DNA of 7,257 nucleotides from Pseudomonadota bacterium (GCA_021780275.1 JAJXZC010000400.1:5648-12904); one strand, 5' to 3'. Positions 1 through 6,894 are shown, counted from the stretch's first letter. Notes: generated from the sequence alone by a model not told the origin. Numbers and translations: made by a program.

Positions 1-732
1 CTGGAGACGTGGGACCGGGCGATCGAACGGACCGAACAGTTGATCGCCACCAAGCGGCGGCGGAAGCAGGCACTGATTCAAAAACTGTTCCGCAATCTTC
101 CGAGGCGCCCTTTTCTCGAAATGGCCGACGTATGGTTTAGCGGCGTCGATAAGAAGGCCAAAGAGGGCGAGGCAGGCGTTCGGCTCTGCAACTACATGAA
201 TGTCTTTCATAATGCGCGCATCACGGCCGATCTCGACTTCATGCCGGCGACGGCGACTGAAGGCGAAATCGCGAACAACGCGCTTCGCAAGGGCGACGTT
301 GTCTTCACCAAGGACTCCGAGACGATGGAAGAAATCGCCGAGCCGGCGCTGGTTGCGGACGACATCAAAGGGTTGGTCTGCGGCTACCATCTCGCTATTG
401 CCCGCCCGCGCGATGCGGTAGGCCATGGCCCCTTCCTCGCGCAAGCGATGCGGCACGACGAAATGCGCTGGCAGTTCAGCCGGCTCGCCAATGGCGTCGT
501 GCGCTTCGGTCTCACCCTCGACGCCATCGAACAGGCCGAAATTTTCTCGCCGCCATTTCCCGTCCAAGAGCGCATAGCCGCCGTGCTCGACGCCGAAGAC
601 GATGTTGCCGACCGCCTCATGAAACAGCTCGATGGTCTGCGCCAGCAGAAGCGCGGCCTTACGCAAAAACTGTTGACTGGCGAATGGCCGCTCGACGAGC
701 AGTTCGATCAGATTAAACTCTCCAACAAGTAG
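1..732 (+). CDS. hsdS: Type I restriction-modification specificity subunit HsdS, C-terminal half (5' partial)
   Basis: Frame 1 is open from the first base, so the gene begins upstream and only its last 243 residues are here. HsdS is the DNA-recognition subunit of a type I methylase/endonuclease complex; each of its two target-recognition domains reads half of a bipartite site. The first 30 visible residues (LETWDRAIERTEQLI, then a K/R-rich stretch and QALIQKLF) are the central conserved helix. Roughly residues 35-185 form the second target-recognition domain, with VRLCNYMNV and GDVVFTKDSE typical of the family. The C-terminal conserved segment contains PVQERIAAVLDAEDD and RQQKRGLTQKLLTGEW, which repeats the central helix (RRRKQALIQKL versus RQQKRGLTQKL), as expected for HsdS. 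No break is seen in the visible part. TTG at 40 is not a credible start because the conserved helix begins before it. The stop lies 7 nt before the next gene. Confidence 0.93.
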   Translation: METWDRAIERTEQLIATKRRRKQALIQKLFRNLPRRPFLEMADVWFSGVDKKAKEGEAGVRLCNYMNVFHNARITADLDFMPATATEGEIANNALRKGDVVFTKDSETMEEIAEPALVADDIKGLVCGYHLAIARPRDAVGHGPFLAQAMRHDEMRWQFSRLANGVVRFGLTLDAIEQAEIFSPPFPVQERIAAVLDAEDDVADRLMKQLDGLRQQKRGLTQKLLTGEWPLDEQFDQIKLSNK

Positions 733-739
733 AGCTTCC

Positions 740-1585
740 ATGGCGCGCAAGCATGTTCCCCTGGCCATCTGCTACGACTTCGACGGTACGCTGTCACCCG
801 GCTACATGCAAAACTACGATTTTATTCCGAAACTCGGAATGAAGGCCGGGACGTTCTGGGCCGAGGTTAAAGAACTCGCAAAAGAGCAGCATGGGGACGA
901 AATCCTCATCTATATGGGGCATATGCTTCGGAAAGCGGATCAGGCCGGCGTCAGCGTGAAACGCGAGGCGATCGAAAGGTTCGGAGAAAGCATCGAGCTT
1001 TTCGAGGGGGTCGAGGGTTGGTTCGACCGCGTGAACGAGTATGGCAGACAGCGGGAAGTCAACGTCCAGCACTTTATTATCTCGTCTGGCCTCCGCGAAA
1101 TGATCCGCGGGACCAAGATCGGCAAATATTTTACCGAGATCTATGCTTCTGGATTTTGGTACGATCACGAAGGCATAGCGCGGTTTCCCGCGCTCGGAGT
1201 GAATTACACCACGAAAACGCAATATCTGTTTCGGATCAACAAGGGCAGCCTTGAGGTCTGGAACAAGGACAAGATCAACAGCTACGTACCGCCCGACGAG
1301 CGTCCTGTTCCTTTCAAGAACATGGTCTTTTTTGGCGATGGGGAGACGGATATACCCTGTTTTCGGCTGGTAAAGGATCAAGGCGGACATTCGATCGCGG
1401 TGTACAAGCCGCGCGCAAAAAAGGGCGGCAAGGGCGTCGCTGAAAAACTTATCGAGCAAGGGCGCGTGAATTTTGGCGTTCCTGCCGATTATTCAGATCA
1501 GAGTGACTCGGATAAAGCCATCAAGGCGATCATCGACAAAATCGCGGCGGACGCTGCGTTGAAGCGCCTGGGCAAAAGAGAATGA
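740..1585 (+). CDS. HAD-superfamily phosphatase-like hydrolase inside the type I RM operon
   Basis: This 281-residue soluble protein has the full set of haloacid dehalogenase signatures. Motif I is YDFDGTLSP, with the presumed nucleophile D13 and acid D15. Motif II is FIISSG (S115/S116). Lysines near 159 or 168 could serve as motif III. Motif IV is FFGDGETDIP (D200 and D204, Mg2+ ligands). The mostly helical stretch 20-105 between motifs I and II fits a C1 cap, so the fold is closest to phosphoserine-phosphatase-like phosphomonoesterases. No signal peptide or membrane segment is seen. ATG at 740 is 7 nt after the hsdS stop with only a weak purine tract (AGAG) before it, and the last four bases overlap hsdR. 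The substrate is unknown. Its position between hsdS and hsdR suggests a role tied to the restriction system, perhaps on DNA ends or nucleotides, but that is inference. A housekeeping phosphatase carried as a passenger is the alternative. Confidence 0.88.
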   Translation: MARKHVPLAICYDFDGTLSPGYMQNYDFIPKLGMKAGTFWAEVKELAKEQHGDEILIYMGHMLRKADQAGVSVKREAIERFGESIELFEGVEGWFDRVNEYGRQREVNVQHFIISSGLREMIRGTKIGKYFTEIYASGFWYDHEGIARFPALGVNYTTKTQYLFRINKGSLEVWNKDKINSYVPPDERPVPFKNMVFFGDGETDIPCFRLVKDQGGHSIAVYKPRAKKGGKGVAEKLIEQGRVNFGVPADYSDQSDSDKAIKAIIDKIAADAALKRLGKRE

Positions 1586-4500
1586 CCGCCTCACCTCAAT
1601 TCACCACCTCCGAGGCCGGTAGCGCGCAGTTGCAAGCGCTGCATACGCTGATCAACTGCGGCTGGCGCTACGTAACCCGCGCGGAGGCCGATCTGTGGCG
1701 GGACGGGCGGCGGACCCTGCCTTTCCTCGAAACGCAATTGCGCGCCGATCTTGCGCGGATCAACCGCATCAACTTCGACGGGCGGTCCCATCCCTTCTCG
1801 GAAGCCAATATTGGCGCCGCCGTACGACGGCTGGCGGAGCGCATCCCGGAAGGCGTTGTCCGCGCCAACGAGCGTATGACCGACGACTTGATGCTCGGCA
1901 TCGCCCTGCCCCAGACGATCGGCGTGACCCTGCGCGAATGGCCGTTCAGGTTCATCGATTGGACTGATTGGCGGGCGAACAACTTTCAGGTGACGAGCGA
2001 ATATTCCGTGAGTGAAACGGGCGGGCCGACGATCCGGGTCGATCTTGTGCTCTTCGTCAACGGCATCCCGCTCGGGATGATTGAGGTAAAGGCCTCGCAT
2101 GTCTCTTCCGAACAGGGCGTGAGCCAGCAAATCCGCAACCAGAAGACCGGCGAAGGCGTACCGAGCCTGTTTTACTCTGCGCAACTTCTCGTGGCGGCCA
2201 ACAGCCATGACCCACGCTACGGTACAGTGGGAACGCCACGGAAACTATGGAGTGTGTGGAAGGAGCGCGAAGACGCGCCGACATTTGTCACGGACGTCGT
2301 GAACCGGCCGCTCGATCCAATCGAGGCCAAGCGCGTCGCGCTGGATTTCGGGCCCTATATGAAACGTCACGATGGCCTTATGGAAGACGGAAGGTTTGCC
2401 ACGCCGCTCGACGAAACGCTCGTGGGCCTCTGCCGGCCCGAGCGCTTCATGCGTCTTGTGCGTCGTTACATGCTTTTCGACGGCCCGCATAAGAAGGTGG
2501 CCCGCTACCAGCAGTTGGCGACCATCGAATCCCTGCTTAAGCGGATCGACGCGCCCGGTGAGAACGGGAGACGCGCTGGCGGCGTTGTCTGGCACACACA
2601 GGGCTCTGGCAAGAGTCTCACCATGGTCATGCTGGCGAAGTCGATCGTGATTAAACTTCCGCAGGCGCGGATTGTCATCGTCACCGACCGTACGGACCTC
2701 GATGATCAAATAACTAAGACATTTCGCGCGACGGGCCAGGAGCCAAAGCGCGCCGCTACCGGCGAAAACCTACTGAATTTGATCGAGGAGAAAACACCCG
2801 TCGTCACAACCCTCATCCATAAATTCCGTGCAGGTCTAAATAAGCGCCGTGTCGTTGACCAGTCCGGCGACATTTTCGTTCTGGTCGATGAAAGCCATCG
2901 CAGCCAATATGGGGACCTTGAGAGCCTTCACGCGCGCATGCGCGAGGTGTTGCCGAACGCCTGCTTCATCGCCTTTACCGGCACGCCGATCGCCAAGAAA
3001 GAGAAAAGCACTTTCGCTAAATTCGGCGCTTTGGTTCAGCCCTCCTATTCGATGCGCGATGCGGTGGCCGACAAAGCTGTCGTGCCGCTTCTCTATGAAG
3101 GCCGGGAGGTCGTGACAGACGTCGATGAAGGCCAGATTGATCGTTGGTTCGAGGTGCATACGCGCGGCCTAACCGAAGATCAGCGCGTGGACCTGAAACG
3201 GAAGATGAGTCGGGCGCGTGAAATTGAGGGCATCGAATCGCGGCTCCAAATGATCGCGTTCGACGTTGGCCAGCATTTCGCTGCGAACTTCAAGGGCACG
3301 GGCTTGAAAGGGCAACTCGCGGCCTCCTCCAAGCGCGCCGCGATCCAGCTCAAGAAGCTTTTCGACACGTTTGGCGTCGTTTCGACCGAAGTCGTGATTT
3401 CCGCGCCCGAGATGCGGGAAAGCGAAGACGAGGTCGATGAGGCAGACGATGACCTCGTTCGCGCGTTCTGGCGCAAGATGTTGGAACGATATGGCGGCGA
3501 GGATGCTTACATCCGCACCGTCGTCGAACAGTTCAAGGGCCCGGGCGATCCGGATATCCTAATCGTCGTGGACAAGCTGCTAACCGGTTTCGACGCGCCC
3601 CGAAACACCGTCCTCTATGTCGCGCGCCGGTTGAAGGAGCATGGACTTTTGCAAGCCATCGCCCGTGTTAACCGGGTGTTCGATGAGGAAGGCGCCCCGG
3701 ACAAGCCTTTCGGTTATATTATCGATTATACTGGCGTTCTGAAAGACCTCGGAGCCGCGCTCGCGACTTACGACGCCCTGCAAGGCTTCAGCGCCGAGGA
3801 TATCGCGCAAAGCCTTATTTCGATCCGGGAAGAGGCCGGCAGGGTTCCGGGGACGCACGCGGCCCTACTGGACATATTCAAGTCGATTTCGAACACTTTC
3901 GATGCGGAGGCCTATGCGCGTCTGCTGATCGACGAGGACAAGCGCGCGGAGTTCTATCGTCGCCTTTCCGAGTTCTCTCGCGCATTTAATGTAGCTCTCG
4001 TCTCGCCCGCCTTTGTCGAGACGACCGACCCGGCGCTCATCAAGCGATGGAAGGACGATCTCGCCCGGTTCACCTCGCTCCGAGCGGCGGTTAGCTTACG
4101 TTATGCCGAGCGGATCGAATGGCGCGACTATGAAAAGCGTGTTCGGGAGTTACTCGATCGGCATGTCACCGCACGGGACGTGGTCCAACTTGTCGAGCCG
4201 TTGAACATTTTTGACGATATGGCGATCGACGCCCGCCGCGGCGAAACTACAGAGAGCGACGCGTCGATCGCCGATACGATCGCGCATCAATTGACGCGCA
4301 CGATCGAAGAACAATGGGACGAGGATCCCATTTTCTTTGAGAAGTTCTCCAAGCTCATTCAGGAAACGATAGCCGACTTTCACAAAGGGCGGATCAGCGA
4401 AATCGAGTATCTCGCAAAGGTTCGTGGTCTCCGAGACAAGACTCAGCACCGGGGGGACGCCACCGAGACGCTTCCTAAGCGGTTGCGGGACGATGGCCAC

Positions 4501-4785
4501 GCCCAGGCTTTTTGGGGGCTCGCCAAGCGGAATTTGGAGAGCGCAGGCTTGGAGGACGGCGAGCTCGCTGCCGACATTGCCCTGGAGTTGAGCCGGATCA
4601 TTCAACACCGCCGCAAGGTCGGCTGGCAAAACGACAAGAATGTTGAAAACCTCATTCGCAACGACATCGATGACTTTTTCTTCGACGAAATGCGTGGGCG
4701 ACGCGACCTGATGATCGACCCCGCTGTGATCGATACGATCGTAGATGACGTCCTGGGCGCGGCTCGCGTGCGATTGGCTCAGTGA
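1582..4785 (+). CDS. hsdR: Type I restriction endonuclease subunit R (HsdR), full length
   Basis: The product (1067 aa, normal for HsdR) is the motor and nuclease of a type I enzyme; with HsdM and HsdS it translocates DNA using ATP and cuts away from the unmodified recognition site. The N-terminal nuclease domain shows the PD-(E/D)xK core: D154 in RVDLVLF, then E168 and K170 in GMIEVKAS, followed by SQQIRNQ (about 181-187). The SF2 helicase motor follows. It has Walker A TQGSGKS (339-345), motif Ia VTDRTDLDDQ (368-376), Walker B LVDESH (434-439), motif III FTGTP (465-469), motif V VVDKLLTGFDAP (662-673) and motif VI QAIARVNR (691-698). The remaining 350 or so residues are helical and charged, as in the HsdR C-terminal domain that binds the methylase core. 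All catalytic residues are present, so the protein should be active. ATG at 1582 overlaps the upstream stop as ATGA, implying coupled translation. Confidence 0.96.
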   Translation: MTASPQFTTSEAGSAQLQALHTLINCGWRYVTRAEADLWRDGRRTLPFLETQLRADLARINRINFDGRSHPFSEANIGAAVRRLAERIPEGVVRANERMTDDLMLGIALPQTIGVTLREWPFRFIDWTDWRANNFQVTSEYSVSETGGPTIRVDLVLFVNGIPLGMIEVKASHVSSEQGVSQQIRNQKTGEGVPSLFYSAQLLVAANSHDPRYGTVGTPRKLWSVWKEREDAPTFVTDVVNRPLDPIEAKRVALDFGPYMKRHDGLMEDGRFATPLDETLVGLCRPERFMRLVRRYMLFDGPHKKVARYQQLATIESLLKRIDAPGENGRRAGGVVWHTQGSGKSLTMVMLAKSIVIKLPQARIVIVTDRTDLDDQITKTFRATGQEPKRAATGENLLNLIEEKTPVVTTLIHKFRAGLNKRRVVDQSGDIFVLVDESHRSQYGDLESLHARMREVLPNACFIAFTGTPIAKKEKSTFAKFGALVQPSYSMRDAVADKAVVPLLYEGREVVTDVDEGQIDRWFEVHTRGLTEDQRVDLKRKMSRAREIEGIESRLQMIAFDVGQHFAANFKGTGLKGQLAASSKRAAIQLKKLFDTFGVVSTEVVISAPEMRESEDEVDEADDDLVRAFWRKMLERYGGEDAYIRTVVEQFKGPGDPDILIVVDKLLTGFDAPRNTVLYVARRLKEHGLLQAIARVNRVFDEEGAPDKPFGYIIDYTGVLKDLGAALATYDALQGFSAEDIAQSLISIREEAGRVPGTHAALLDIFKSISNTFDAEAYARLLIDEDKRAEFYRRLSEFSRAFNVALVSPAFVETTDPALIKRWKDDLARFTSLRAAVSLRYAERIEWRDYEKRVRELLDRHVTARDVVQLVEPLNIFDDMAIDARRGETTESDASIADTIAHQLTRTIEEQWDEDPIFFEKFSKLIQETIADFHKGRISEIEYLAKVRGLRDKTQHRGDATETLPKRLRDDGHAQAFWGLAKRNLESAGLEDGELAADIALELSRIIQHRRKVGWQNDKNVENLIRNDIDDFFFDEMRGRRDLMIDPAVIDTIVDDVLGAARVRLAQ

Positions 4786-5516
4786 TGGAAGCCGCCAGCG
4801 GTTTAGCTCAGGAATACGTGTCTCTCGTCTGGGGAGAACGGACAATCCAGGCGCGCGTATGTCGAACGCAGCGGCGGGTGCTGAAGATAGATGTGCTGCC
4901 GGCTGGGGATGTCGTTGTATATGCGCCGAACGACGCCGACTTGGCCGAAATCAAGGCGCGGGTGGCGCGAAAGCGCGCTTGGATTTTCACCGAACTTGAT
5001 CGTATCGCCGCGAGGCCTTCCGTTACCCCCACCAGAGCATTCGTGTCGGGGGAAACTCACCTGTTTCTTGGACGCCAGTATCGTCTGTGCATCGAACGAA
5101 GTGACGACCCTCGTGTTGTGATCGAGGGCGGCCGCCTTCGTGTTCATGCCCGCGACCCGGAAAACGTTGCGCATTGCCGACGTCTTTTGACCGCCTTTTA
5201 TCGGCTGCATGCCAGGAGTGTGTTCCACGACCGTCTCGATGTTGTGCTCGCTCCCTTCGCACGGCGAGGGCTTCGCCGTCCTCAACTGATCGTCTTGCCT
5301 ATGACCAAGCGGTGGGGCAGTTATACGCCGACGGGTCGGATCGTCTTGAACGTAGACCTGATCCGGGCCGATCCCGACCTGATAGATTACGTCATCTGCC
5401 ACGAACTCGTTCATGCCTTCCATTCCAATCACGGCCCGGAATGGCGACGGCTTTTCGACTCGATCATGCCGGACTGGGAGACGCGGAAAGCCAAATTAGA
5501 ATCCCTATTGCGCTGA
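4785..5516 (+). CDS. YgjP-like (DUF45) zinc metallopeptidase, last gene of the RM operon
   Basis: This 243-residue protein belongs to the YgjP/DUF45 (M48-like) metallopeptidases. Its C-terminal part has the zinc motif HELVH (206-210) followed by FHSNHGPEW, where H216 is the likely third ligand and E207 the catalytic base. Just before it are the family segments KRWGSYTPTGRIVLN and PDLIDYVICHEL. The N-terminal 100 residues are a beta-rich region with a YAPNDADLAEIKARVARKR stretch, also usual for this family. No signal peptide is seen, so it should act in the cytoplasm. ATG at 4785 shares one base with the hsdR stop (TGATG). GTG at 4782 would add one residue and give a GTGA overlap; there is no clear ribosome binding site, so coupling to hsdR is likely. 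Relatives are often found beside type I restriction genes. Its target is unknown; HsdR or another complex subunit is a reasonable candidate because ClpXP is known to degrade HsdR in E. coli, but nothing here proves it. Confidence 0.9.
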   Translation: MEAASGLAQEYVSLVWGERTIQARVCRTQRRVLKIDVLPAGDVVVYAPNDADLAEIKARVARKRAWIFTELDRIAARPSVTPTRAFVSGETHLFLGRQYRLCIERSDDPRVVIEGGRLRVHARDPENVAHCRRLLTAFYRLHARSVFHDRLDVVLAPFARRGLRRPQLIVLPMTKRWGSYTPTGRIVLNVDLIRADPDLIDYVICHELVHAFHSNHGPEWRRLFDSIMPDWETRKAKLESLLR

Positions 5517-5582
5517 TCGTCGGGTTCGGGTCTCAAGTCGCCGAAGTTCTCATAAAAGGCCGCCCGAAATTCGATTGCTTGG

Positions 5583-6197
5583 TCACTTCAGAGTCCCGAA
5601 GCCTTTGCCGCGGGCCTTACGGCGAGACGGGTGCGCCTTGGGCTCAACGCCCAGCAAAACCCACAAATCGATGAGGAGTCGTCGAGCGATCTGTTCGACT
5701 ATGAGAAGCGCTGGATTCGAAACCCCTCGTAAAATTAAATAAAATTGCGGGACGGAGACGCCGAGATATTCAGCGAATTCGGAATGGGACAACCCCGAGT
5801 CGAGATATCTCGCTTTGACAACGGCTGAAAAAGCCGCGTTCATTTCTTCGCCGCTGAGGTTTTGGCGACATTCCAAAGGGCGGCTTTCCAGAAGTTCATA
5901 AAGAGGCCGTTGCAGGCGCTCGGCGATCGCCGCAAGCATCCCGATCGATGGATTGGCGACGCCAGAGCGGAGATATCTGAACTGCGAGCCAGATATCCCG
6001 ATTTTTGCGGCAAATTCTGGTTTCGTGAGGCCGCTCTTTTCGAGTTCAACGACGAGATTGTCGACAAGATTTTGCAGCAGTCTCGACTCAAGTCGCTCTT
6101 CGATCGAAACAATGGTCTTTCGTTGGCGGGCGCGGAGGGCTTCAGCGCCCTTTCCGTTCGCTTTTTCGGAAGCGCTCTTTGGCCGCTTGTTTTTCAT
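5583..6197 (-). CDS. Tandem double XRE-type helix-turn-helix regulator
   Basis: The 204-residue product has two helix-turn-helix domains of the XRE/Cro-C1 type, at about residues 48-104 and 126-183. Aligned without gaps at an offset of 79 residues, positions 49-104 and 128-183 share 21 identities, including SGL, EFA, QF, GV, NP and RL. This points to internal duplication. Examples are SGLTKPEFAAKIGIS in the first copy and SGLSHSEFAEYLGVS in the second. Basic tails rich in K and R lie at both ends (about 1-30 and 190-204) and may add DNA contacts. It is probably a DNA-binding repressor; no ligand or oligomerisation domain is seen. The start codon CAT (6195-6197 on the plus strand) is preceded on the minus strand by GGACGAACG, a modest ribosome binding site. 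It converges on the restriction operon and diverges from the small XRE gene. Its target is unknown; the inverted repeat over its own promoter suggests autoregulation. Confidence 0.82.
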   Translation of the reverse strand: MKNKRPKSASEKANGKGAEALRARQRKTIVSIEERLESRLLQNLVDNLVVELEKSGLTKPEFAAKIGISGSQFRYLRSGVANPSIGMLAAIAERLQRPLYELLESRPLECRQNLSGEEMNAAFSAVVKARYLDSGLSHSEFAEYLGVSVPQFYLILRGVSNPALLIVEQIARRLLIDLWVLLGVEPKAHPSRRKARGKGFGTLK

Positions 6198-6232
6198 CGT
6201 TCGTCCAAGCGCTCGGGCCTCGGCAAATGGTT

Positions 6233-6262
6233 ATATTATTTTGGCGTTCTGACAATCGCCAA
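6233..6262 (-). promoter_or_regulatory. Candidate promoter of the double-HTH gene (proximal)
   Basis: Read on the minus strand, TTGGCG (6257-6262) and TAATAT (6233-6238) are separated by 18 bp. They resemble -35 and -10 elements and would start transcription about 30 nt before the ATG. The match is partial, but the AT-rich -10 stands out in a GC-rich setting and is overlapped by an inverted repeat. A second, more distant candidate exists at 6395-6424. Confidence 0.4.
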
Positions 6263-6265
6263 AAT
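6238..6265. promoter_or_regulatory. 9-bp perfect inverted repeat, candidate operator
   Basis: ATTTTGGCG (6238-6246) and its exact reverse complement CGCCAAAAT (6257-6265) flank a 10-bp spacer. The arm centres are 19 bp apart, close to two helical turns, as expected for a site bound on one DNA face by a dimer or a two-headed protein. It covers the -35 to -10 spacer of the candidate minus-strand promoter. It would therefore suit repression of the double-HTH gene, possibly by its own product; that assignment is inference. Confidence 0.5.
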
Positions 6266-6388
6266 GGCAATTCGCGGACTATGCGCCCTTAACGGCCGCC
6301 ATTTGGATGTCTCGCATCGGCATTTCGTCGCAAACATCAGCCCCTTTCCCTCGCGCCGCAGTCACAGCGAGCCGGCAGACGCCGTGAA

Positions 6389-6423
6389 TTACATATTATA
6401 ATTGATAAACTCCAAGTATGTAA
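6389..6423. promoter_or_regulatory. 7-bp inverted repeat flanking a two-way TATAAT box
   Basis: TTACATA (6389-6395) and its exact reverse complement TATGTAA (6417-6423) flank 21 bp that contain the palindrome ATTATAAT (6395-6402). The block is distinctly AT-rich. It lies 19 bp before the small XRE start, where an operator controlling both directions would be expected. Confidence 0.4.
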
Positions 6424-6424
6424 A
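6395..6424 (-). promoter_or_regulatory. Candidate leftward sigma-70-like promoter (distal)
   Basis: On the minus strand TTTACA (6419-6424) is followed after 18 bp by TATAAT (6395-6400), close to consensus at both hexamers. Transcription would run left, giving a leader of about 190 nt before the double-HTH gene start. Sequence quality is better than the proximal candidate, but the distance is greater. Confidence 0.42.
6397..6402 (+). promoter_or_regulatory. Candidate rightward -10 box for the small XRE gene
   Basis: A consensus TATAAT lies 40 bp before the ATG at 6442. No good -35 is seen (GGCAGA at 6374-6379 with 17-bp spacing), so the promoter may be weak or need an activator. It shares bases with the leftward -10, so the two directions would compete for polymerase. 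Confidence 0.35.
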
Positions 6425-6441
6425 TCTCGATCCTGTGGCGC

Positions 6442-6723
6442 ATGGACATGCGCAAATTGGTCGGTCGAAACTTCGCCCGCCTGCGTCGGGAGAAGAACCT
6501 GACGCAGGAGGACGTGGAGGCGTGTTCCGGTTTCAGCCAGCAATATCTCAGCGACCTCGAACGCGGCCGTCGTAACCCGACGGTGATCACGCTTTACGAG
6601 TTGGCTCGGGCCCTGGGCGTCAGTCATGTCGAACTGGTCGCGCCCGATCATCGAGAACCTGATGAGCCAATTCCCCAAAACGCGACTTTGCCGCCTCGGC
6701 GTCGCCCGCGCCGGCAGCCGTAA
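6442..6723 (+). CDS. Small XRE-family transcriptional regulator
   Basis: This 93-residue protein is almost entirely one helix-turn-helix domain (about 6-66): RNFARLRREKNLTQEDVE, then SGFSQQYLSDLERGRRNPT and LYELARALGV, an unusually clear Cro/C1-type match. A proline- and arginine-rich tail (about 70-93) follows with no recognisable domain. Size and layout resemble phage or plasmid repressors and the controller proteins of restriction systems, although controllers are best known from type II loci. ATG at 6442 is the longest start. ATG at 6448 is in frame two codons later and better spaced from a weak purine-rich site (GTGG at 6435-6438), so it may be the real start. It is divergent from the double-HTH gene and upstream of the DUF932 gene. 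It probably regulates its own region; control of the restriction operon is possible but unsupported. Confidence 0.85.
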   Translation: MDMRKLVGRNFARLRREKNLTQEDVEACSGFSQQYLSDLERGRRNPTVITLYELARALGVSHVELVAPDHREPDEPIPQNATLPPRRRPRRQP

Positions 6724-6753
6724 TTTTCCATCTGGCGCGAAAATCACCCAAAG

Positions 6754-6766
6754 ACCGGAGCCCGGT
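6754..6766 (+). other. Short perfect hairpin after the small XRE gene
   Basis: ACCGG (6754-6758) and CCGGT (6762-6766) form a 5-bp stem with a 3-nt loop, 30 nt after the stop codon. No T-run follows, so it is not a convincing intrinsic terminator. Confidence 0.3.
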
Positions 6767-6836
6767 AAGAAGGCGGGCGAATCCCCTGCTCGCGCCGGCG
6801 CCGGATCTGCCCTTGGGGTAATTCGAGAGATAGAGG

Positions 6837-6892
6837 GCGGAACGAAGTCCGCGACGGGTTGAGCGTCAAGAGAAGAGTCTCCCGCGCCCGTC
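6837..6892 (+). promoter_or_regulatory. Potential structured 5' leader of the DUF932 gene
   Basis: Three perfect short stems sit just before the ribosome binding site. GCGGA (6837-6841) pairs with TCCGC (6848-6852) over a 6-nt loop. GACGGG (6853-6858) pairs with CCCGTC (6887-6892). Nested inside the second is GAGA (6870-6873) with TCTC (6878-6881). The nested fold ends 3 nt before GGAG, so it could affect translation start. Short stems of this kind also arise by chance in GC-rich DNA. Confidence 0.35.
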
Positions 6893-6894
6893 AC

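Noticed and set aside
40..732. hsdS as a complete gene starting at TTG 40
   Set aside because: The conserved HsdS central helix begins before this codon and the frame is open to the window edge, so the gene is cut by the window rather than short.
794..1459. 221-codon open frame on the minus strand
   Set aside because: It lies wholly antisense to the HAD gene, which has clear catalytic motifs. Its translation shows no recognisable domain and it is a codon-bias shadow.
4150..4845. 231-codon open frame on the minus strand over the end of hsdR
   Set aside because: It is antisense to the HsdR C-terminal domain, shows no family motif, and hsdR continues intact through it.
4803..5432. 209-codon open frame on the minus strand
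   Set aside because: It is antisense to the metallopeptidase gene, whose HELVH motif and family segments identify the real strand.
5525..5568. Possible terminator between the operon and the convergent gene
   Set aside because: TTCGGG (5525-5530) and CCCGAA (5563-5568) pair, but the stem is 6 bp around a 32-nt loop with no T-run on either strand, too weak to call a terminator.
5862..6401. 179-codon open frame on the plus strand across the double-HTH gene and the divergent region
   Set aside because: Its first part is antisense to a clear tandem HTH protein and the rest runs through the promoter region. No domain is visible in the translation.
6792..6804. Overlapping 10-bp palindromes GCGCCGGCGC and CCGGCGCCGG
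   Set aside because: They consist only of G and C in a very GC-rich spacer, where such palindromes are expected by chance; no associated element is seen.
6626..6862. 78-codon plus-strand frame overlapping the end of the small XRE gene
   Set aside because: It is out of frame with the XRE gene, has no good ribosome binding site and shows no domain. I considered a small gene or a frameshifted XRE extension, but the XRE gene ends normally.
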